64,000 nucleotides of DNA from Magnolia sinica. Its lineage: Eukaryota > Streptophyta > Magnoliopsida > Magnoliales > Magnoliaceae. The stretch's first letter is position 1. Each line of letters opens with the position of its first letter. The DNA lies in NCBI RefSeq assembly GCF_029962835.1, contig NC_080577.1, forward strand, positions 2,852,001-2,916,000, given 5' to 3'. Shown one piece after another: positions 58,320 to 64,000 of the stretch. The notes beneath the pieces were generated by a model. It had not been told where the DNA came from, ran no database searches, and was given only the letters and a program-made list of their open reading frames with translations. The position numbers were made by a program, and so were the translations under genes.

Positions 58320-58740
58320 AAATTACGGGACCCATCATGTGTATATATCTTATCTGCACCCTCCATCTATTCCGCCAGCTCATTTTAGGGCAAAAAGATG
58401 AAGCAGATCCAAAGCTAAAATGGACCACACCACAGCTAATTGTGGGAATTGAATGCCTAACATTGAAAACTTTTTGGGGGCCACATAAGTTTTGGATCAA
58501 GTTGATATTTGTGTATATTCTTCGTATATGTCCGTGTGATCTTATGAAAAAGTTGGATGAGTGATATGCATCCCTTTGAGCCTGAGGAAGGATTCATTTC
58601 CCCATGTGATCCACTTGAGCTTCTAATCTACCTAGTTTTTTTGGCTCATGCCCTAAAATGAGATGGTAAAAGGGATGGAAGGTGTGGATCACACACATAC
58701 ATCATGGCAGGACCCACAGATTTTAACAGTATCCATTCCC
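58320..58740. mobile_element. Palindromic MITE copy
   Basis: 'gggacccatcatgtgtatat' on the left and 'acatacatcatggcaggacc' on the right. The uninterrupted centre ('gggaattgaatgcctaacat', 'gaaaactttttgggggcc') serves as reference for the copy split by the Copia element. Confidence 0.65.
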
Positions 58741-59427
58741 TCTATGATTTCATGTGTCTGGACGTGATTTTACCGGCGTAATTATATTTTCCTCTCATTA
58801 AAATATCCCTAAAAGTTATTTTAGTTATTTACCACTATGGTAATTGAAAAATCAAATTATCCTTCCTTTTGAGATGTCCTTCACCGATAGTAAATCCTAC
58901 TTATACACAGTCTGGATTTTTGAAATATGACTCCAAACCCAATGATTACAGGTGGGAGGAGCTAGGGCTAGTCTCGTAACCCATAGGCCGAATAATTAGT
59001 TAAATGGGCTTTGGCCTAGCTCTAGCCCAACAAGGCCCACCTATAATAAAATAAAATTATTATAAATAAATAAATAAATTTTATTTTAGAAAAAAACCTA
59101 GTGTCACGATCAAGGTTGAATTTTGAAATTGTTCTAAAGTTAAGAAGAAAGAAATAAATTTTAGTATCCCATGCACCTGCAACAAGTCCCATCAAATGGT
59201 TTTTTGTTATGATAGAAACATGACCATGGATTGAAAATGTTCATTTATAACCCAAATATATGTTGAATGGGACTTCACAAGCATCTTCAACCCATCCATC
59301 CTTCGATATATTAGTGGCTCACTAGATTTTGGGCTTGGGCCATCATAATTAGACCCAGCGGGCCCAGTCATGGGCCAGGGTTTAAGGCCGACCCATCCCT
59401 CAGGCCAATTTTGGGGGTTCGCTGCTC
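58741..59427. other. Intergenic DNA
   Basis: AT-rich, with an (AATA)n-like run near 59050-59090 and an interspersed 'gggcc' fragment at 59330-59415. No gene recognised. Confidence 0.4.
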
Positions 59428-59948
59428 CTTTAAGGCGTGTTTGGTATGGGGAATTGAATGATATTGAATTGTATTAGATAGGATTAAAATCATTATTGTA
59501 CAATGATTGCATGTCTAAAATACCATGTTATTCTAGGCATCCAATCCATCCAATCTCATGTTCAAGATAAAAATTTTGATACGTAAAAACACTAGATTTA
59601 GCAAAATCCTTTTTGATGGACCATGAAATTGTAATCAACATATCAAATTCACAACTGATGCTGTTTACTTGTACACATATATAACCACAATATCATATGT
59701 AAATGGTGTATATGATGGATGGCATGGATAAACGCATGCATCAATGCAGGGCCCACATGTATAGTGGATTTCAAAATCCACGGAAATCCTGCATAGGGCC
59801 AAATGCAATTCCATGGGACTAAATGTAATTCCATCCCACCTAATTCCAACCATTTTCATAATCTCCAAATGCTGGATGGAATTGCACAGGACCAAATCCA
59901 ATTCTATCCCACCTAATCCCATCTAACACCCTGCGCAAACGCAGCCAA
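59428..59948. mobile_element. Harbinger-like element
   Basis: The left end 'ggcgtgtttggtatgggg' preceded by TAA and the right end 'caccctgcgcaaacgcagcc' resemble Harbinger termini, but the inverted match is weak. Interior 'gggactaaatgtaattccat' and 'aattctatcccacctaatcc' are shared with 9520-9916. Confidence 0.45.
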
Positions 59949-60059
59949 GGCCACCCTTACCAACGATAGTAGTCTTGAAACTACACATCCATGTTGATGA
60001 ATGGGAATGATTAGCAAGTGTCTTTAAACTGTTATAACAGTAGCTCCCTCAATGTTTAG

Positions 60060-60245
60060 ATTAGGTTAATGGGTTGCTCGGGGCCATTTATCATTAGCCT
60101 GGTCCACTGGCTGGCATCAGGCCTAGATTTCAAGCCTGGTCTCAGCCTTCGGGCCAAGTTTAGGGATCCAAGCTCTGGCCCGACACGGGCCCGGGAGGGT
60201 TGTTGTTACATGTGTGGCCCAAACCTAGCCCATTGAAAGCCCTAG
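60060..60245. repeat. Interspersed 'gggcc/aagccc' repeat fragment
   Basis: 'atcattagcctggtccactg', 'ggcctagatttcaagcctgg' and 'gggccaagtttagggatcca' parallel the copy at 30340-30510. Confidence 0.5.
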
Positions 60246-60254
60246 TCAGATGTA

Positions 60255-60374
60255 TTGTCTGATGATGAGTCAACGGTTTTAGTGGTATAAGTGCGTATTT
60301 CTAACCGTTGGATCTACGGACCTTTCTTGTCTGATGATGAGTCAACGGTTTTAGTGGTATAAGTGCGTATTTCT
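60255..60374. repeat. Perfect 48-bp direct repeat, 72-bp spacing
   Basis: The 48 bases starting 'ttgtctgatgatgagtcaac' and ending 'agtgcgtatttct' occur at 60255-60302 and 60327-60374 without a visible mismatch. They lie about 0.75 kb upstream of the PPR gene. Confidence 0.9.
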
Positions 60375-61100
60375 GTCGACTCATCTGGTAGGCCATTCTT
60401 GAATGAGAAAAATGGGCTGTAACAAATATAAAAAGGACCAACGCTCCATATCCAATGTGTGGCCTACATGATGGACAGATCAGATTTGTTGCCCAGCGGA
60501 TGTTGACAGCTGGCACTTGGCAGAACCTAATGAATGGCCAAGATCCTGCAAACGTGTGCCACGATGCACGTGTGCTGTCGAGCCTCCCCTCCGCTTCCAC
60601 TTGTACCAGTACAGCATCGTTGGACATCATACATCGGTTTTCAATTCTGACAAGTGGGGCCCATCGTTCTGCAATCAAGACCATTGGTACCTTTTGCCCC
60701 ACAGTAGATAGGAGAATCTTAACCTTTCAATTTATTTCCTACAGAAATAGTTAAGAAGATAAACACCAGAACAGTCCACATTCAACTGATAGAAGTTGTA
60801 ATATTTGTGGCTGGGATCTTTCAATCTGAGACGTTTTAGGTGAATTCTCTATCCACGGTTGTCCATAACAGATCAACGGTATGGATTCCTATCTAGCACA
60901 TGATGTGCAGAGATGAGGCCACCGTGTCTTATAGTTGCACAATACATGAAGAGACCAACCTTATCCACTCTGCAACAAATCCAAACCGTTGAAAATTGAG
61001 GAAACTGATCAACTTCCTCTTTCAAACCACCTTACCCGATTCCATTCTCCTTCTTTGCTACTGCTTTCCTTTCCTCTGCTTTTGAATACAACGGTCGGAT
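60375..61100 (+). other. Upstream region of the PPR gene
   Basis: No TATA box stands out. A CT-rich leader-like stretch (about 61010-61085, 'ccattctccttctttgctac') directly precedes the start codon. Small frames at 60300-60750 on both strands overlap each other and look non-coding. Confidence 0.45.
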
Positions 61101-63899
61101 TTGATGGAAAAAACCACCCCATTTCACTTACATACCTCTCTGCCCCGAATCCCTGTCATCCACAAGAGAAAGAGAAGCAATACCAGCTTTCATGTCCTTG
61201 GAGTTGCAGACGTCTCCATGGAAAACCTACTTCCTTCTCTCAGATTTCCCCCTCATTCATGTGATTTTAGTGACACCATGAAGCTACAATCTCTAAATTC
61301 AGCGAAACAGATCCATGCCCAGATCATAAAATCGGCATCTGGGTGGAATTCGGACTCTTTCGTAAGCAAACTGATTTGCGTGTACGCAGAAATGGGAGAT
61401 TTCCGATCAGCTGCCATGGTTTTCTTTATGGGTTTTGAGAGGAATTCTCTCTCTTGGAGTTCTTTAATGGAAGAATTCGAAAAGAATGGCGGGAGATGGC
61501 GTGAATTGCTTGCAATTTTGCACGAATTGCATAGAGAAGAAATGATATTCGACTGCAGAATTCTGACAGCTGTCCTTAGAATCTGCACGAGCTTGATGGA
61601 TTCTCGCTTGGGTGAGGAAATCCATGCTTGTGGGATCAAGAGTGGTTTCGATTCAGATATCCATTTGAAATGTGCTCTGATGGAGTTTTATTTGAATTGC
61701 TGCGGCTTTGAATGCATTGCTAAGATGTTCGATGAGATGGAAGTGAGGAATCCTCTTCTATGGAAAGAGGCGATAATGTTGAATTCTCGAAACGGTTTGT
61801 GGTTGGAAAGCCTTGAATTGTTCCGTCAGATGCAATTCTCATTTGTGGAAGCTGATGGTTTCACGATCGCGAAAGTTCTTCAGGCGTGTGGGAGGGTGGG
61901 AGCTCTCAAACAAGGAATGCAGATCCATGGGTATGTTATCCGGTCTGGTTGCATTTCAGATTTGTTAATATGCAATTCTTTGATTAGCATGTATTCAAAA
62001 AATTCCAAATTGGTATTGGCGAGAGCCGTCTTTGATTCGATGGGTAGTCATAGTTCTGTCTCGTGGAATTCGATGATTTCGGGTTATGCTCTCAACGGTT
62101 TTATTGATGAAGCATGGAAACTCTTAGATGAAATGGCATTGTCTGAGACGAAACCGGATATTGTCACTTGGAGTTCTCTTGTATCAGGCCATTCTCTTTA
62201 TGGGCTTCATGATGAAATTCTGAAAGTTTTGTGGAGAATGCAGACTGCAGGCTTCAAGCCGAATTCAAGCTCCATAACGAGCGTTCTTCAAGCAGTTAGT
62301 GAATCAGGCTTGCTGAGATTGGGGAAGGAAATCCATGGCTACGCGATAAGAAACGGGATCGTAAATGACATGTATGTTGGAACTTCATTGGTAGACATGT
62401 ATGTGAAGAAGGGTAGATTAACCGATGCTCGATCAGTCGTTTATAATCTGAAATTTAGAAACGTTTTCGCATGGAATTCATTGATTTCGGGATATGCGTA
62501 TAATGGTTTTTTTGACAAAGCATTGGAGCTATTGAAAGAGATGGAGAAGGACGGGATCAAGCCCGATCTGATCACATGGAACAGTTTGATTTCAGGGTAT
62601 GCGATGAAGGGGCTCAGCAAGCAGGCTCTGGTGTTGATCCGTCAGCTGAGGATGTTGGGCTTGAATCCTAACGTCGTTTCCTGGACTGCTCTCATCTCAG
62701 GCTGTTCTCAGACAGGAAATTATGTAGAGTCCCTCGACTTCTTTGTCCAAATGCAGCAAGCAGGAATCAAACCCAACTCAGCCACCATAGCTAGCTCACT
62801 TCGAGCCTGCGCTGGCCTGGCTATGTTACTGAAGGGTGCAGAATTACACTGCTCTGCGATTAGGAATGGTTTTGACAGAGATATATTCGTCGCTACTGCA
62901 CTCATTGACATGTATTGTAAATCGGGTAGTTTGCATAATGCTAGTCGAGTGTTTGGGAAGATTCAGAACAAAAATCTTGCCTCTTGGAATGCCATGATCA
63001 TGGGATTTGCCATTCATGGCCTCGGTGAAGAGGTGATTTTGCTTTTTAATGAAATGTGCAAGATGGGTATTCGTCCAGATGGTATAACATTCACTGCACT
63101 CCTCTCAGGTTGTAGACATTCGGGAATGCTTGCTGAAGGATGGAAGTATTTTGACAGCATGAGGACGGAATATGGTATAAACCCAACACTCGAGCATTAC
63201 GCTTGCATGGTCGATCTTCTTGGACGAGGCGGGTATGTGGACGAAGCTTGGGATTTTCTAAGGACAATGCCATTAGAACCTGATGCTGCCATGTGGGGTG
63301 CGCTGCTCGGAGCGTGTAGAATTCATAGGAACTTGGAGCTCGCTGAAATCGCGGCGGAAAATCTGTTCAAACTGGAGCCGGATAATTCAGGGAACTATCT
63401 GCTGCTGATGAATTTATATGCTGCTGAAAACCGATGGGAAGATGTCGAGAATCTGAGGGATGTGATGAATATTGTTGGGGTGAAGAACAGGCCCGGATGG
63501 AGCTGGATACGGATCGATCATATGGTCCATCTTTTCTCTGTAGATGGGAAACCCCACCCAGATGTTGGAGAGATATACTTTGAATTATATCAGCTGGTTC
63601 TGAAAATACAGAAAATGGGGTACGAGCCCGATACAAGTTGTGTAGTTCAGAACGTTGACGAGGAGGAAAAGAAGTTGTTGTTGCTTAGTCACACCGAGAA
63701 GCTGGCGATTACTTATGGGTTGATCAAGACCGGAGAGGGCACACCCATCAGGGTGATAAAGAACACGAGAGTATGCAATGACTGTCATTCGATGGCGAAA
63801 TACATTTCACAAATAAGCTGCCGCGAGATTTTCCTTAGGGACGGTGTTCGGTTCCATCATTTCGCAGGCGGAAAATGCTCATGCAATGACTACTGGTAG
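61101..63899 (+). CDS. DYW-class pentatricopeptide repeat protein, At4g01030-like
   Basis: 932 residues, one exon, as is usual for this family. An N-terminus rich in Ser, Arg and His (about 1-60) looks like an organelle-targeting peptide. Tandem PLS-type PPR motifs of about 35 residues fill residues 65-760 ('SWNSMISGYALNGFIDEAWKL', 'TWNSLISGYAMKGLSKQAL'). The E/E+ region carries 'PGWSWI' at about 797. The C-terminal DYW domain has the deaminase signature HTE (about 863), CNDC (about 891) and ends CSCNDYW, so the catalytic and zinc ligands are present. Such proteins bind single-stranded organellar RNA and edit C to U. Order and wording match Arabidopsis At4g01030, annotated as mitochondrial, as I recall it. 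The first Met (61101) was chosen; the second codon is also Met, and internal starts such as 61200 are possible. Confidence 0.93.
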   Translation: MMEKTTPFHLHTSLPRIPVIHKRKRSNTSFHVLGVADVSMENLLPSLRFPPHSCDFSDTMKLQSLNSAKQIHAQIIKSASGWNSDSFVSKLICVYAEMGDFRSAAMVFFMGFERNSLSWSSLMEEFEKNGGRWRELLAILHELHREEMIFDCRILTAVLRICTSLMDSRLGEEIHACGIKSGFDSDIHLKCALMEFYLNCCGFECIAKMFDEMEVRNPLLWKEAIMLNSRNGLWLESLELFRQMQFSFVEADGFTIAKVLQACGRVGALKQGMQIHGYVIRSGCISDLLICNSLISMYSKNSKLVLARAVFDSMGSHSSVSWNSMISGYALNGFIDEAWKLLDEMALSETKPDIVTWSSLVSGHSLYGLHDEILKVLWRMQTAGFKPNSSSITSVLQAVSESGLLRLGKEIHGYAIRNGIVNDMYVGTSLVDMYVKKGRLTDARSVVYNLKFRNVFAWNSLISGYAYNGFFDKALELLKEMEKDGIKPDLITWNSLISGYAMKGLSKQALVLIRQLRMLGLNPNVVSWTALISGCSQTGNYVESLDFFVQMQQAGIKPNSATIASSLRACAGLAMLLKGAELHCSAIRNGFDRDIFVATALIDMYCKSGSLHNASRVFGKIQNKNLASWNAMIMGFAIHGLGEEVILLFNEMCKMGIRPDGITFTALLSGCRHSGMLAEGWKYFDSMRTEYGINPTLEHYACMVDLLGRGGYVDEAWDFLRTMPLEPDAAMWGALLGACRIHRNLELAEIAAENLFKLEPDNSGNYLLLMNLYAAENRWEDVENLRDVMNIVGVKNRPGWSWIRIDHMVHLFSVDGKPHPDVGEIYFELYQLVLKIQKMGYEPDTSCVVQNVDEEEKKLLLLSHTEKLAITYGLIKTGEGTPIRVIKNTRVCNDCHSMAKYISQISCREIFLRDGVRFHHFAGGKCSCNDYW

Positions 63900-64000
63900 A
63901 AGGCAAGATGACTCGGAACTATATAGAGACCGATACTATCGAGAAAGAACAACTGAAATATCGATCGAGATGGCTATTGCTTGGTGCATAGACATGCAAT
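63900..64000 (+). other. 3' flank of the PPR gene
   Basis: The first 100 bases after the TAG stop. No poly(A) signal seen before the window ends. Confidence 0.5.

Noticed and set aside
61253-61639. 128-codon minus-strand frame opposite the PPR gene
   Set aside because: Shadow of the PPR coding sequence with no recognisable domain.

Overview
The window is nuclear DNA of a flowering plant. It has spliced genes with GT..AG introns, a DYW-class pentatricopeptide (PPR) editing factor and a plant-type polypyrimidine-tract-binding (PTB) gene. The rest is mostly transposable elements: L1 and RTE LINEs, Copia and other LTR elements, Harbinger- and hAT-like DNA elements, and a tRNA-derived SINE. Long introns and many copies of one palindromic MITE-like repeat around a GTGGGGCCCACC core fit a large woody-angiosperm genome. 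A magnoliid is my guess, not something the sequence proves.

Three host genes are supported, all on the + strand. (1) A PTB homologue of the PTB1/PTB2 type has a promoter and 5' UTR exon near 10.27-10.40 kb and a 10-kb first intron. Ten coding exons (20559-33577) encode 445 residues with three RRMs. (2) A single-exon gene at 55229-55891 encodes a secreted 220-residue protein with an acidic tandem-repeat segment and a His/Arg/Pro-rich C-terminal half. I cannot name its function. (3) A single-exon DYW-class PPR gene at 61101-63899 (932 residues) closely resembles Arabidopsis At4g01030 as I remember it.

Layout. 1-10.2 kb: repeats only (SINEs, MITEs, a hAT-like element). 10.2-34 kb: the PTB gene. 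Intron 1 holds an RTE LINE fragment split by a near-full-length 6.2-kb L1 LINE with a perfect 15-bp target-site duplication. Intron 5 holds a second RTE fragment, a hAT-like element carrying a gene-like reading frame and its own L1 insertion, and a 1-kb Harbinger-type element. Intron 8 carries a 229-bp tandem duplication that copies the exon 9 splice acceptor and the start of exon 9. 34-54.6 kb: a gene-free nest of elements, with a tRNA-Tyr half gene joined to a SINE, a broken Copia element and a solo LTR both inside one MITE, and a 4.76-kb solo LTR. 54.6-64 kb: the secreted-protein gene, more MITEs, and the PPR gene.

The three genes show no sign of acting together. PTB is a nuclear/cytoplasmic splicing regulator, the PPR protein is probably an organellar RNA editing factor, and the third protein enters the secretory pathway. 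I found no wholly new system. The observations most worth checking are the decoy splice acceptor in PTB, the tRNA-Tyr/SINE/MITE mosaic, the gene-like insert in the hAT-like element, the long solo LTR with a 57-bp minisatellite, and the abundant palindromic repeat family. Positions were read by eye, and all family assignments rest on motif recognition, not on a search.
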